Assembly (NCBI GenBank): GCA_018262715.1
Contig: JADFDS010000021.1
Coordinates: 48,010 to 112,009 of the forward strand
Source of the DNA: Bacteroidota bacterium
GTDB taxonomy: Bacteria > Bacteroidota > Bacteroidia > Bacteroidales > VadinHA17
DNA: 64,000 nucleotides
Direction of reading: 5' to 3'
Shown: one piece after another, positions 1-9,345 of the stretch
Layout of the letters: each line of letters begins with the position of its first letter
Numbering within the stretch: position 1 is the first letter of the stretch
Notes under the pieces: generated by a model
What the model saw: only the letters and a program-made list of their open reading frames with translations
Databases searched by the model: none
Told to the model about the DNA's origin: nothing
Translations under genes and position numbers: made by a program

Positions 1-1262
1 AGTGTTATTGCTTTGAGAAATGTTGCTTCCGCGAAAATATTACCCACACCTCTTACACCTTTCCTGAAATCATTGGAGTACTCCAATGAAGCAAGGGGAT
101 TTCCGACGTTGTACACAACAGCATAATGACCGGAGTCATAATATGGCTTCAGAACCGGCTGTGCACGGTACACGGCGTATGTAACGTTGGGAGCGTTCTG
201 CTGCGAATAGGGAGCAATCGTCAGGTTGTTCCCAAGCTTCAGGAATGGCGTAAGATTATAGGTGTTGTTCAGCTTGAGGGTAATACGGTTGTAGTTTGAC
301 TTGTCAATTATGCCATCCTGGATGAATGCCCCAATCCCTACATAATACTGAGTCAGATCAGTAGCCCCGGTCACTGAGAGCTGATGATTGTGAATAGGGG
401 CTGTTGAAAAGACCAGGTCCTGCCAGTCAGTGTTGGGGACCAGGTCGACATTATTGTAGGAACCCGCCACTATTTCATTGGAGATTGTTGCAAACTCCCT
501 TCCGTCAAGCAGGTCAATCTTTTTCGCAAGATGCTGTATCCCGAATTCGGAACTGATATTGAAGCTGGCTTTCTCCTGACCAGGTATACCGGTCTTGGTG
601 GTGATTATAATTACCCCGTTGGCGCCTCTTGACCCGTATATAGCCGTTGCGGACGCATCCTTCAGCACCTCCATGGACGCTATGTCTGCGGAGTTGAGAA
701 ATGAGATGTCGTCAAGGATAACGCCATCTACCACAAAGATGGGTGAAGAGTTGTTGAATGTTCCTACCCCGCGAACCCTGACAGCTGCTCCGGCACCGGG
801 CGCTCCGCTGGTGCTGATCACCTGGACTCCCGTTACCTTTCCCTGCAGCCCCTGCTCGGCATTCAGCGAGGTTACCTTCAGAAGATCATCGGTCTTCACA
901 GAACTCACCGAGCCGGTCAGGTCACTCTTCCGGACAGTACCGTATCCTATCACCACCACCTCATCCATAAGGGTGGTCTCCGTTGCCAGAATAACATCTA
1001 TCCTGGTTTTTGTCCCTACCGGTATTTGCTGTGTGACCATCCCAACCATCGAAAATACAAGCGTGTCAGTGGGCTGGGCAGAAATTGTGTAGGTTCCGTC
1101 TGCATCGGACATCGTCCCCCGGAAGGTGTTCTTGACCAGAACCGATACCCCCGGAAGAGGCAGATTCTGATCATCAACCACCGTTCCCTGTACCGTTGCC
1201 TGGGCAGACAGACTGCCCGCACAGGTGAGGATCAGAAACAGAATTGAGATAATTTCTTTCAT
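1..1262 (-). CDS. SusC/RagA-type TonB-dependent transporter, N-terminal part (cut by window edge)
   Basis: The first 420 codons of an outer-membrane transporter of the SusC family, which imports glycans or peptides with a SusD lipoprotein as lid; the gene continues past the left edge. The ATG at 1262 opens a signal peptide ending in SLSAQ near residue 21. A CarboxypepD_reg-like domain follows (motif VVDDQNLPLPGVSV), then a plug domain with GYGTVRKSDLTGSV and SATAIYGSRGANGVI, both family hallmarks. The reading frame is open to base 1. A susD would be expected just outside the window. Family assignment is firm; the substrate cannot be told. The 200 bp upstream show no clear TAnnTTTG box on this strand. 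Confidence 0.95.
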   Translation of the reverse strand, partial: MKEIISILFLILTCAGSLSAQATVQGTVVDDQNLPLPGVSVLVKNTFRGTMSDADGTYTISAQPTDTLVFSMVGMVTQQIPVGTKTRIDVILATETTLMDEVVVIGYGTVRKSDLTGSVSSVKTDDLLKVTSLNAEQGLQGKVTGVQVISTSGAPGAGAAVRVRGVGTFNNSSPIFVVDGVILDDISFLNSADIASMEVLKDASATAIYGSRGANGVIIITTKTGIPGQEKASFNISSEFGIQHLAKKIDLLDGREFATISNEIVAGSYNNVDLVPNTDWQDLVFSTAPIHNHQLSVTGATDLTQYYVGIGAFIQDGIIDKSNYNRITLKLNNTYNLTPFLKLGNNLTIAPYSQQNAPNVTYAVYRAQPVLKPYYDSGHYAVVYNVGNPLASLEYSNDFRKGVRGVGNIFAEATFLKAIT

Positions 1263-1471
1263 GTCGGTCAGATTTTTATCCAAGTTAAGAAGTGTCTGCC
1301 ATCAATTAAACAAACAGCTAAGTCGTTTGATTTTCTCATTACTGAAAAGGGAACAGAGGGATACCTATACAATACCTCAACAATCACATGCAAGACATTG
1401 TATATGAATTTATTAAAAACTTATTTCGGGAAGTGCCTTGTAAAAACAAATATCCCGGGAATTGACAACCG

Positions 1472-4270
1472 TCAGTACCCCAGCGTGAACTCCTTTTCAG
1501 TTGCAGGAATACCATCCTTCATCCAGGGAGGCATAGCCTCACCTTTCAGGTAATGGTTGAAGAACTGAGCCATACGAGCCTGGAAGTCTATGCGATTTGG
1601 CAGCTTCTGTGCCCAGTGCGGCTCTCCGTTGTAGTTGAGAAGCCATGCCGGCTTGCCCAGGCGCCTCATGGCTATGAAGAATTCAATCCCCTGGTACCAG
1701 GGAACAGCACCGTCCTGATCATTGGCCATAATGAGAATGGGTGTTTCAACCTTCTCAATGGCAAAGAGTGGCGAGTTCTCCCAGTAAAGATGCGGAGCCT
1801 CCCATATATTCGCCCCTATCCGGCTCTGCTGATGCTCATACTGCATTGAGCGGTTCTGGCCCGACTCCCACCTGATGCCTCCATAGGCGCTGTACATGTT
1901 AACCACAGGCGCACCTGATTCAATGGCGGCAAAAAGATTCGTCCTCGTGGCAAGATACGCCACCTGGTAACCTCCCCAGCTGTGCCCCTGGGCACCTATC
2001 CGCTTCTCATCTACAAATCCCTTTTCAATGAGTGACATAATTCCGGGCATTACGCAATTGTAAGCGCTCTGACCCGGGTACCCGTCAATGTAATATACGT
2101 CGGGATTGAAGATGAGATACCCGTTGCTTGTATAGTAATGATAATCAATTGTCGACCTGCCGGGCTCAGGAACCCTGTGCCGGTTGAGCTCCGCGGAGCT
2201 CTTCTCATAGAAATTTACAATCATCGGATACTTCTTTGACGGGTCAAAGTTCTCCGGCTTGTAAAGGAGTCCCTCCAACGGCCGCCCGTCAAGCGAGGTC
2301 CACTTCACCAGTTCCGCCGTTCCCCACAGGTAATCCTTTTGATGTGGATTGGCATCTGTCAGCCGTATCTCATTCCTGAACGAAAGGTCCGTTAGCAGGT
2401 AGTCAGGGAAAATACTGAAGTCTTCCTTCGTGTAGATCAGGCGGTCAGCCTTCCTGGCCTTGACAGGGGTGCCAAGGGTATAATCTCCCCCTGTAAGCCT
2501 GACCGGCACATCTTTCCTGCGCATGTCAAGCGAATAGAAGCCTTCAGCCCGTGTAGATTCGTTTACACCAATCAGATACTGTTTTTCCGAAGGATCAACG
2601 TAATCATTCTCAGGATCGAAGTCCAGAAGCCGGTATCTGATCCCCTCCTTCCTTCCGTTCGAAGTCACATTCCGGGCAGGGCTGGCTGCGGCCGGATCAA
2701 GTGACCAGATATCATATCTGTCTGATACAAGGAGAGCCCTGTCATCCTTCAGCCATCCTGCTGCCGGGTATGACCCTGGAAGATCAGGGACATCATTCAG
2801 TTCATCCCATACCCTGAGGGTTGCAGGGGTTGTCAGCCTTGTCTCCTTCCCTGCCGTGACATCAAAGGAATACCATGAGCTGTCAGCACCGAGGTACCAG
2901 TAGAGATACCTGCCGCCGGGCGAAAACCGTGGCCGTGCTTCAAGATTCTCCTTTATCTTCGCAGTAGTGCCGGTCATGATATCCACCATCCACAGATCGC
3001 TTCCGGATTGGCCCTCCCACATCGATTCAAGTTCATAGGGAAGCGATGACATTCCCAGGGCTTTTGCGCCATCACCCTTTACCGGAAGCTGTACCTCCGG
3101 CATCTCTGCCGTGGCCAGCTGAACCACCTTACCTCTGTCAGTATGAAAGACAGCTGTATACGTTCTTTTCATCTCGCGCGGCTTCCTTATGACCTGGGCA
3201 GTATGAAGAACACCCTCTGACCAGTGCCATACGTCTACATTTGCCCGCTCCTCCTCCAGAATGGTGGTGTCCCTGATCTTGTATTCAGGAGATGTGCCGA
3301 AAAAGAGTCTCGGTGAGTTCTCTGCGAAGCTCAGCCTGGCATTCTCGTTGATGATCCACCCTTCAGGAATACCTTTTGTTCCCTTCGAAGCCGCAACCGT
3401 AGCCAGTCCCTTGCCGTTCCATGTACAGAGTGAATATGTATTTCCGGCTTTGTCCTTCTCGTCAAACGAGATAATGAATGCGGCCCTCTCCCCCTTTTTG
3501 TCCATGGTCAGCTGTTTGTACTTCGCCTTACCGGAGTAAAGCACGGTCTTCTCCCCTCTCTTCAGGTCGATGATTGCCACTCCCGCCTCACTTATGCTGT
3601 CTTCTCCGGTGGTGGCATACATCAGCTTCTCCGCCTCCTCAGCGAAGAGATATTCGGTCACGAACCTGACCTTATCTGTCCGGCCACTCGTAAGATTCCT
3701 GATATAAAGGGTGTAACCGTTGTCAGCCGACTCACCTTTCGGTTTCTTACCCTTTCCGTTACTGTTGCCCCTGGCGGCTGTATCCGGCGTTGTCGCCGGC
3801 TTCTCCTTCAGCGGCTCACTCTGCCATGCCAGCCATCCTGTCCACCTGGCAGGGGCACTGTATGACTTCAGCCTCCCGATAGTGTCAGTAACTCCGGTGG
3901 TAACATCGTATATACCAAGCTTATTCAGCGGCATATCCTCCTTTTTCGCCTTTTTGAGCTTTAGTGCCCTCACCTCCTCTTCGGGCGGTTTAATTGTGAA
4001 AAACAGAAACCTCGAATCAGATGAGACTGATGCCCCGGTGGCGCACCTGAATGTCGCCTTCAGTGAACCGGCTCCGTCATAAAGGGTAATCACCGGATCA
4101 CCCTGCGAGGGCTCCGTCCTGAAAGCCATCAGGGAGCCGTCATCGGAAATTACCCTCTCTGAAATACGGTTCCATGTGACCAGGTCATCAATTGTCATCG
4201 CCTTTTTGCCCTGCGGATAAACCAGCAACGCAGCCGGCAGCAACAGGGTGAGCAACATGATTCTTTTCAT
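1472..4270 (-). CDS. S9 family prolyl oligopeptidase-like serine peptidase, secreted
   Basis: Exported serine peptidase of family S9 (dipeptidyl-peptidase/acylaminoacyl-peptidase type), likely periplasmic and acting on short peptides. The 932-residue protein starts at ATG 4270 (MKRIMLLTLLLPAALLV), giving a good signal peptide; an upstream in-frame ATG at 4306 would bury that signal and is not preferred. The long N-terminal half is a propeller-like region. The C-terminal alpha/beta hydrolase carries the nucleophile motif GHSWGGYQ (Ser about 764), an Asp in NDQDGAVPW (about 851-853) and the His in GEPHW (about 885), so the triad looks intact. A Lys-rich, low-complexity insert (KGKKPKGESADNG) lies in the N-terminal half. 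It stands alone, transcribed towards the susC gene. Subfamily and specificity are not resolvable by eye. Confidence 0.93.
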   Translation of the reverse strand: MKRIMLLTLLLPAALLVYPQGKKAMTIDDLVTWNRISERVISDDGSLMAFRTEPSQGDPVITLYDGAGSLKATFRCATGASVSSDSRFLFFTIKPPEEEVRALKLKKAKKEDMPLNKLGIYDVTTGVTDTIGRLKSYSAPARWTGWLAWQSEPLKEKPATTPDTAARGNSNGKGKKPKGESADNGYTLYIRNLTSGRTDKVRFVTEYLFAEEAEKLMYATTGEDSISEAGVAIIDLKRGEKTVLYSGKAKYKQLTMDKKGERAAFIISFDEKDKAGNTYSLCTWNGKGLATVAASKGTKGIPEGWIINENARLSFAENSPRLFFGTSPEYKIRDTTILEEERANVDVWHWSEGVLHTAQVIRKPREMKRTYTAVFHTDRGKVVQLATAEMPEVQLPVKGDGAKALGMSSLPYELESMWEGQSGSDLWMVDIMTGTTAKIKENLEARPRFSPGGRYLYWYLGADSSWYSFDVTAGKETRLTTPATLRVWDELNDVPDLPGSYPAAGWLKDDRALLVSDRYDIWSLDPAAASPARNVTSNGRKEGIRYRLLDFDPENDYVDPSEKQYLIGVNESTRAEGFYSLDMRRKDVPVRLTGGDYTLGTPVKARKADRLIYTKEDFSIFPDYLLTDLSFRNEIRLTDANPHQKDYLWGTAELVKWTSLDGRPLEGLLYKPENFDPSKKYPMIVNFYEKSSAELNRHRVPEPGRSTIDYHYYTSNGYLIFNPDVYYIDGYPGQSAYNCVMPGIMSLIEKGFVDEKRIGAQGHSWGGYQVAYLATRTNLFAAIESGAPVVNMYSAYGGIRWESGQNRSMQYEHQQSRIGANIWEAPHLYWENSPLFAIEKVETPILIMANDQDGAVPWYQGIEFFIAMRRLGKPAWLLNYNGEPHWAQKLPNRIDFQARMAQFFNHYLKGEAMPPWMKDGIPATEKEFTLGY

Positions 4271-4648
4271 ACCGCGGATAATTTGTTCATGGCTTAAAAA
4301 TAACAATTTCCTGATGCTGCGAAAGATGTTTTACAGACCTTCAGATAATTGGTTCCGCCTGGTGACTCCGGGATGATCCGTGTCTGTCCCGCACGGGCAT
4401 CTCGGTTGCGAGGCTGGAGAGTTGAATTCAAGGTTGTCTTCTGATTGCTGAATCTGATCGAAGATTGATTTTTACTTCATGCAGCCCCGGCAATACAGCC
4501 GGGGTTGCTTTTTTCCCGCCATTTTCAATACATTTGAGCTGCATTTCTGAATCCCGATCCTGATTTCAGCAACAAAGAGACATTTGCTGGCGCCGGGGGT
4601 ACAGGGAAGGAATCCGCACCTGATAAACCATTTACTAGAAGTGAAGCT
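4271..4648. other. Gene-free stretch containing an isolated plus-strand terminator
   Basis: No ORF with family-like features is visible on either strand between the divergent peptidase gene and the next plus-strand gene. The stretch holds a short CCCG/CGGG hairpin near 4400 and a strong rho-independent terminator at 4481-4514 (listed separately). No strict TAnnTTTG box was found on the plus strand. It may hold a small RNA or a leader that ends at this terminator; that is inference. Confidence 0.5.
4481..4514 (+). terminator. Rho-independent terminator without an obvious upstream gene
   Basis: GCAGCCCCGGC at 4481-4491 pairs with GCCGGGGTTGC at 4498-4508 (11 bp with one G-T wobble, 6-nt loop), followed by six T residues at 4509-4514 on the plus strand. 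No plus-strand gene lies upstream in the window, so it either ends an unannotated RNA or attenuates the gene starting at 4649. Confidence 0.75.
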
Positions 4649-5629
4649 GTGAACAGATTACTTTTACTTGCCGGCCGGCTCTCTGCCATGATCCTGATGT
4701 CAGTGACATCTCTGCCTGCACTCGCACAGGGAACCGTGGTTACCGGTATAGTAACCGACCACAGGAACATTCCGATAGTTGGTGTCAGGGCCTGCCAGGT
4801 CAGCAGCACAAACTGCACTGTTTCTGACATTAACGGCGTATTTCACCTCGTTCTGGATACAGGTAAGGAAAAGATACTCAATGTCACCTGCCCCGGATTC
4901 AATCCGGCAGAAGCAGTGATAAGTGACACGACAACCTATCCTGTAAGAATCACCCTCATTCCAATGTATGTACCGGAAGGGAATTACGTAAATACCGATG
5001 ACTATTCGGAACCAGGAAAAATAATCGTCCGTTCGTCATTAAATCTCAGCCTGATTTTCAGCGACTTTTCGGAATTCAGCGGATTGCTGGGAACTTACAA
5101 CACAGATGCTATGGATTATTTCTCGGTAACCGGCCCTGAAATAGGAGCCTCATTTTCCGGATTCTATACAGGATTAGGGATCGGTTTCGGATACCGCTAC
5201 GAAGATGAACATGACTCACTTGCCATTGACCTGAATAATACCCTGTACAAACTGATATTAGGCTATGATGTTGTGAACTCCTCGAGGATAAGGATGACAC
5301 CCGTCCTCTCGGTCAACTGGCTGAAGTTCAGGCTGCAGAATTACCCCGACGAACGGCGGGTACCCCTCGAAAACTACCTGGCAGACAGGGAGATAGATCT
5401 CAGGTTTAACCAGGTAGTTGCAATGGCCGGCCTGAACCTCGAATACAAGTTCTACAGCGGCATAAATGGAATGAGCGATTACTGGTCATTGGGCATTTAC
5501 GGAGGCTATGCCGTTAAACTGAACCGGAAGCCCTGGATCCGGTCAGACGGAAACCGGATCACAACAGACAATGAGATAAGGCTGAAGCCATTCACAGCAG
5601 GAATCAGTGTATCATTTTACACCAGGTGA
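4649..5629 (+). CDS. Secreted protein with carboxypeptidase regulatory-like domain and beta-strand-rich C-terminus
   Basis: A 326-residue exported protein starting at GTG 4649. A signal peptide ends at PALAQ near residue 27. Residues 28-110 form a CarboxypepD_reg-like (Ig-fold) domain: TGIVTDHRNIPIVGVRA, then a short GVFHLVLD strand. From about 130 onward the pattern of alternating aromatic/hydrophobic residues (FSGFYTGLGIGFGYRYEDE, MAGLNLEYKFYSGI, PFTAGISVSFYTR) and the aromatic penultimate region suggest an outer-membrane beta-barrel. The combination is common among Bacteroidota surface proteins, but no specific family or function was recognised. It lies 36 bp before the aldo/keto reductase gene, which may be co-transcribed. 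Confidence 0.8.
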   Translation: MNRLLLLAGRLSAMILMSVTSLPALAQGTVVTGIVTDHRNIPIVGVRACQVSSTNCTVSDINGVFHLVLDTGKEKILNVTCPGFNPAEAVISDTTTYPVRITLIPMYVPEGNYVNTDDYSEPGKIIVRSSLNLSLIFSDFSEFSGLLGTYNTDAMDYFSVTGPEIGASFSGFYTGLGIGFGYRYEDEHDSLAIDLNNTLYKLILGYDVVNSSRIRMTPVLSVNWLKFRLQNYPDERRVPLENYLADREIDLRFNQVVAMAGLNLEYKFYSGINGMSDYWSLGIYGGYAVKLNRKPWIRSDGNRITTDNEIRLKPFTAGISVSFYTR

Positions 5630-5665
5630 GTAAACAAATCATAATGGAAATTAAAAACCGGAAAG

Positions 5666-6652
5666 ATGAAGTACAGGAGATTGGGAAAAACAGGATTTGA
5701 AGTTTCGGAGATTTCTCTCGGGACATGGCAGGTAGGTGGCAGATGGGGGTCGAAATTTGATTATACCCTTGCTGAATCGATAATCCGTGAAGCAATTGAC
5801 AACGGTGTCAACTTTATTGACACTGCAGACGTATACTCCGACGGAGAGAGCGAAAAAGCCGTGGGCAGAGCCGTGCGTGAATCGGGCGCCGCGGTGCGCA
5901 TTGCTACGAAATGCGGCAGGCAGATAAACCCGCATATAAGCAAGGGATATACTCCCGAAGTACTCCGCGGCTACGTCGAGGACTCACTGAAAAGGGTCGG
6001 CACAGATTGCATCGACCTGATCCAGCTGCACTGTCCTCCTACGGACGTCTATTACCGGCCGGAGATATTCGGCGAATTTGAAAAGCTGAAGGAGGAAGGC
6101 AAAATCCTGAACCTCGGCGTCAGCGTCGAAAAGGTTGAGGAAGCAATCAAGGCCATCGAATACGATAACGTCACCACCGTCCAGATAATATATAACATCT
6201 TCCGCCAGCGGCCCCGCGAAAGGTTCTTCGGGATGGCCGCCGAAAAGAACATCGGACTGATCATTCGTGTTCCGCTGGCAAGCGGCCTGTTGTCCGGGAA
6301 ATTCGGCCCTGACACCCGTTTCGCCCCCGGCGATCACCGTTTCTTTAACCGAAGCGGTATGTTCTTCGACAAGGGGGAAACCTTCTCTGGAGTGCCATAT
6401 GATGCCGGTCTCCGGGCTGTGTCAAGGCTGAAGGAGCTTTTCCCGGCGATCACCCCGTTGGCTCATGTGGCCCTGAACTGGATACTCATGACCGGGGAGG
6501 TCAGCTGCATCATACCCGGGGCTTCCTCTCCCGGACAGGTGAGATCAAACATTGAAGCACTGGTATTCCACGGTTTCACGGAAGAACAGAAAAGAGCAAT
6601 CCAGGCGGTCTATGAGGAGGATATAAAGCCCCTGGTACATCAGCTCTGGTAG
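5666..6652 (+). CDS. Aldo/keto reductase
   Basis: Cytoplasmic NAD(P)H-dependent aldo/keto reductase, 328 residues, a full-length (beta/alpha)8 enzyme. The catalytic tetrad is visible: Asp and Tyr in DTADVYSDGESE (about 51 and 56), Lys in IATKCG and His in LIQLHCPP. The C-terminal cofactor region contains the usual IPGASSPGQV segment. The ATG at 5666 is preceded by a GGAAAG ribosome-binding site. The protein resembles the class that reduces sugar or aliphatic aldehydes and ketones; the physiological substrate cannot be inferred. A 224-bp gap with a promoter-like box separates it from the carotenoid genes. Confidence 0.95.
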   Translation: MKYRRLGKTGFEVSEISLGTWQVGGRWGSKFDYTLAESIIREAIDNGVNFIDTADVYSDGESEKAVGRAVRESGAAVRIATKCGRQINPHISKGYTPEVLRGYVEDSLKRVGTDCIDLIQLHCPPTDVYYRPEIFGEFEKLKEEGKILNLGVSVEKVEEAIKAIEYDNVTTVQIIYNIFRQRPRERFFGMAAEKNIGLIIRVPLASGLLSGKFGPDTRFAPGDHRFFNRSGMFFDKGETFSGVPYDAGLRAVSRLKELFPAITPLAHVALNWILMTGEVSCIIPGASSPGQVRSNIEALVFHGFTEEQKRAIQAVYEEDIKPLVHQLW

Positions 6653-6804
6653 CCGCAATGGCAGACATGACCCATGCCAATGCCACCTGCAGCAACCGAA
6701 CAACCGGGTCTGTGAATGATATCCGAAGGGAGTTTTTCCGCCACTCACCTGCCATATACCGCAGTTGACCCTTATTAAACAGGTGTTATTCGCCCGTTTG
6801 TTAA

Positions 6805-6812
6805 TATATTTG
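6805..6812 (+). promoter_or_regulatory. Candidate -7 box (TATATTTG) upstream of the carotenoid operon
   Basis: TATATTTG at 6805-6812 fits the Bacteroidota TAnnTTTG consensus and lies 64 bp before the crtI-like start. The nearest TTG to the left with a separate position (6775-6777) is 27 bp away, longer than the usual 17-23, so only the -7 half is well supported. Confidence 0.4.
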
Positions 6813-6876
6813 TTTTCTGATTGCCTAAAAGGCGTCATGAAACGGGAACAAAACACCTTATTAAATTTTATACCTG

Positions 6877-8382
6877 ATGGCTGGTAACGGAACGGCGCTG
6901 ATAATCGGCGCCGGGATTGGGGGCATAACCACGTCATTATTCCTCGCGGAACGTGGCTATAGCGTCGATGTATATGAAAAAAACGTCGCCGCAGGCGGAA
7001 GATGCGGACAGATGATTCGCGACGGGCACCGTTTTGACATGGGCGCCACAATGATTCTTATGCCGGAGGTATACCGCGATATTCTCCGGTCACTGGACCT
7101 GACCATGGAGGACCTGAATCTCAAACCGCTCGATGATATCTACACACTCTGGTTTGACGACGGAACAAGCCTTGCCTTTACAACCGACCGCAATCGGATG
7201 GAGCAGCAACTCGAGAGTATTGAGCCGGGCAGTTTCGCAAGGGCACAGGAATATGCCAGAACAGGTTATGAACTCTATAGCATTGCCTTTAAAAAACTCC
7301 TCGGAAGAAACTTTACCCGCTTCTTTCAGTTTTTCAATCTCAGCAACGCCCTTCTGCTCATCAAACTGAAGACATATCTCAATCACTACCGCTACACCGC
7401 CCGCTTTTTCAGGTCAGAACACCTCCGGATGGCATTTACGTTCCAGAATATATACGTCGGTCAGAACCCGTTCACCTCTCCTGCCCTCTTCTCCATGATC
7501 CCTTCCGCCGAACTCACGGAAGGCTCGATGTTTCCGGTCGGAGGAATGTATGCCATTGCTGAAAAACTTATGACAAGGGCCATCGAAAAGGGCGTCAGGT
7601 TCCATTTCGCAAGACCGGTTACCCAGATCCTCGTCTCCGGGAACAGGGCCGCCGGTGTGACTCTCAGCGACGGAAGCGTGGCAAAAGCCGATGTGATCAT
7701 TGCCAATGCCGACCTGCCATACATCTACCGCGAACTGCTGCCACACCCGAACAAGTCGAAGCGCCTGGAAAGGATGAATTACTCATGTTCCGCACTGGTT
7801 CTGCACTGGGGACTCGATAAACAATACCCCCTACTCGGGCATCACAGCACATTCCTGTCTGACAGCTTTCGCGAAGGCCTGGACAGGATATTCAGGGACA
7901 AGTCAATGGGCGATGACCCCTGCTTCTATATCCACGCCCCGGTACGCACTGATCCCACTGCCGCACCGGAAGGTTGTGACACCCTCTCCGTAGCCGTGGG
8001 CGTCGGGCACCTCGATCCGGACCGTCCCCAGGACTGGCAGCGGATAACCGACAAGGCCCGTGACGCGGTCTTCAGGAAACTGAGAAAGATCGGTATTGAC
8101 GACATAGAGCCACATATCAAATTCGAGATCGTCACCAGCCCGGCCACATGGGAGGAATCCCTCAACGTGACGAAGGGGTCAGTGTTCGGAAGCCTCGGCC
8201 ATAACATCTTCCAGATGGGTTACTTCAGGCCTCACAACAGGGACGGACATTATAAAAACCTGTATTTCACAGGCGGCAGCACCCATCCGGGAAACGGTAT
8301 ACCAATGGTGCTCATGTCCGCAAGACTGGTTGCCGACAGGATCATGAACGAACAAAAGAAAGAGCCGGCAGGGAAAAGATGA
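6877..8382 (+). CDS. crtI: Phytoene desaturase family FAD-dependent oxidoreductase (CrtI-like)
   Basis: FAD-dependent desaturase of the CrtI/carotenoid-isomerase family, 501 residues, expected at the membrane, introducing double bonds into phytoene-type C40 (or C30) polyenes. The N-terminal dinucleotide-binding motif IIGAGIGGITTSLFLAERG (about residues 9-27) is followed by an acidic end of strand 2 (VDVYEKN). The C-terminal signature is YFTGGSTHPGNGIPMVLMSA, typical of carotenoid desaturases. Its stop overlaps the next start by four bases (ATGA), so it is translationally coupled to the crtB-like gene. The pairing with a synthase makes a carotenoid or related polyene pigment likely; desaturation number and chain length are unknown. 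Confidence 0.9.
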   Translation: MAGNGTALIIGAGIGGITTSLFLAERGYSVDVYEKNVAAGGRCGQMIRDGHRFDMGATMILMPEVYRDILRSLDLTMEDLNLKPLDDIYTLWFDDGTSLAFTTDRNRMEQQLESIEPGSFARAQEYARTGYELYSIAFKKLLGRNFTRFFQFFNLSNALLLIKLKTYLNHYRYTARFFRSEHLRMAFTFQNIYVGQNPFTSPALFSMIPSAELTEGSMFPVGGMYAIAEKLMTRAIEKGVRFHFARPVTQILVSGNRAAGVTLSDGSVAKADVIIANADLPYIYRELLPHPNKSKRLERMNYSCSALVLHWGLDKQYPLLGHHSTFLSDSFREGLDRIFRDKSMGDDPCFYIHAPVRTDPTAAPEGCDTLSVAVGVGHLDPDRPQDWQRITDKARDAVFRKLRKIGIDDIEPHIKFEIVTSPATWEESLNVTKGSVFGSLGHNIFQMGYFRPHNRDGHYKNLYFTGGSTHPGNGIPMVLMSARLVADRIMNEQKKEPAGKR

Positions 8383-9302
8383 AGACGAGGGATCAATTCA
8401 CGGCATTGTTTGAGTCTATAGATTTCGAAAAGATCATAGACCACCCAAATATACTTATTGCGGCAAACTTCTGGGACAACGAGAGGTACTGCGCTGCACG
8501 CACCTGCTACCGTTTCATGCGGGCGCTAGATGACCTGATTGACAACCATAAGGCTGCTCACCAGGGAATCAGCATGGATGACAGGGAGAGCTTTACTTCA
8601 GAGATCAGGCATTGGATGGGTATGCTTGACAGGCAGATGAACAAATCACCTTTCAACAATGAACTGGGTTACACGGTTGAGAGATTCAGGATACCCCTGT
8701 GGTCACTTGAATACTTCGCTGAATCAATGCTCTATGATGTTATTCATGACGGATTTGCCACACTTGATGACTTCATTGAATACTCAATAGGCGCATCGGT
8801 GGCGCCGGCATCGATATTTGTTCACCTTGCCGGCCTGCAGGAGCATGATGGCGTTTACCTTGATCCGCCGTTTGACGTACGCCGTACTGCCGAACCTTGC
8901 GCAATGTTCAGTTACTTCGTTCATATTATCCGCGACTTCCGTAAGGACCAGCTTAATAACCTCAGCTACTTTGCCGATGATGTCATGACCCGTCATGGGC
9001 TCACCCGGACTGCCATGAGCGAAATGGCTCACGGCGCTCCCCTGACACCCGGATTCAGGGCCATGATGCGTGAATACCTTGATATTGCAGACTGTTACCG
9101 GGCTGACACCCTGATAATTATGGATGAGATATGTCCGAAGATGGAACCCAGGTACCGCTTAAGCCTCGAAATCATCTTCGAACTCTACATGATGGTCTTC
9201 GAACGTATTGACCCTGAACGGGGTACCTTCTCCACGGAAGAACTTAATCCCACCCCTGACGAGACCAGGGAGAGGGTCTGGAGGGTCATTTCAAGAAAGT
9301 AG
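8379..9302 (+). CDS. crtB: Phytoene/squalene synthase family protein (CrtB-like)
   Basis: Head-to-head prenyl-diphosphate condensing enzyme of the trans-isoprenyl diphosphate synthase family, 307 residues, the usual length for CrtB. Both Asp-rich Mg-binding motifs are present: DDLID near residue 51 and DFRKD in the segment SYFVHIIRDFRKDQ near 190. It starts at ATG 8379 inside the stop of the desaturase gene. No geranylgeranyl-diphosphate synthase or downstream modifying gene (cyclase, hydroxylase) lies next to it, so the end product is open; a squalene- or C30-type role cannot be excluded from sequence alone. The gene ends at the border of a repeat-rich convergent gap. Confidence 0.88.
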   Translation: MKTRDQFTALFESIDFEKIIDHPNILIAANFWDNERYCAARTCYRFMRALDDLIDNHKAAHQGISMDDRESFTSEIRHWMGMLDRQMNKSPFNNELGYTVERFRIPLWSLEYFAESMLYDVIHDGFATLDDFIEYSIGASVAPASIFVHLAGLQEHDGVYLDPPFDVRRTAEPCAMFSYFVHIIRDFRKDQLNNLSYFADDVMTRHGLTRTAMSEMAHGAPLTPGFRAMMREYLDIADCYRADTLIIMDEICPKMEPRYRLSLEIIFELYMMVFERIDPERGTFSTEELNPTPDETRERVWRVISRK

Positions 9303-9305
9303 TCG

Positions 9306-9345
9306 GCAGTCGGCAGATATGCGATTTGCGATTTGTGATGTGGGC
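9306..9345. repeat. Heptamer repeat (GCGATTT type) in a convergent gap
   Basis: Immediately after the crtB stop come two GTCGGCA-type heptamers and then GCGATTTGCGATTTGTGAT. The same GCGATTT heptamer, in either orientation, recurs at 35630, 50297, 50812 and 53941. Confidence 0.75.

Noticed and set aside
3720..4082. Plus-strand ORF of 120 residues within the S9 peptidase gene
   Set aside because: Antisense shadow of the conserved peptidase reading frame; hydrophobic composition is a by-product of codon bias.
4340..4480. tRNA or SRP RNA in the gene-free stretch
   Set aside because: No T-loop consensus, acceptor pairing or SRP tetraloop signature could be matched by eye.
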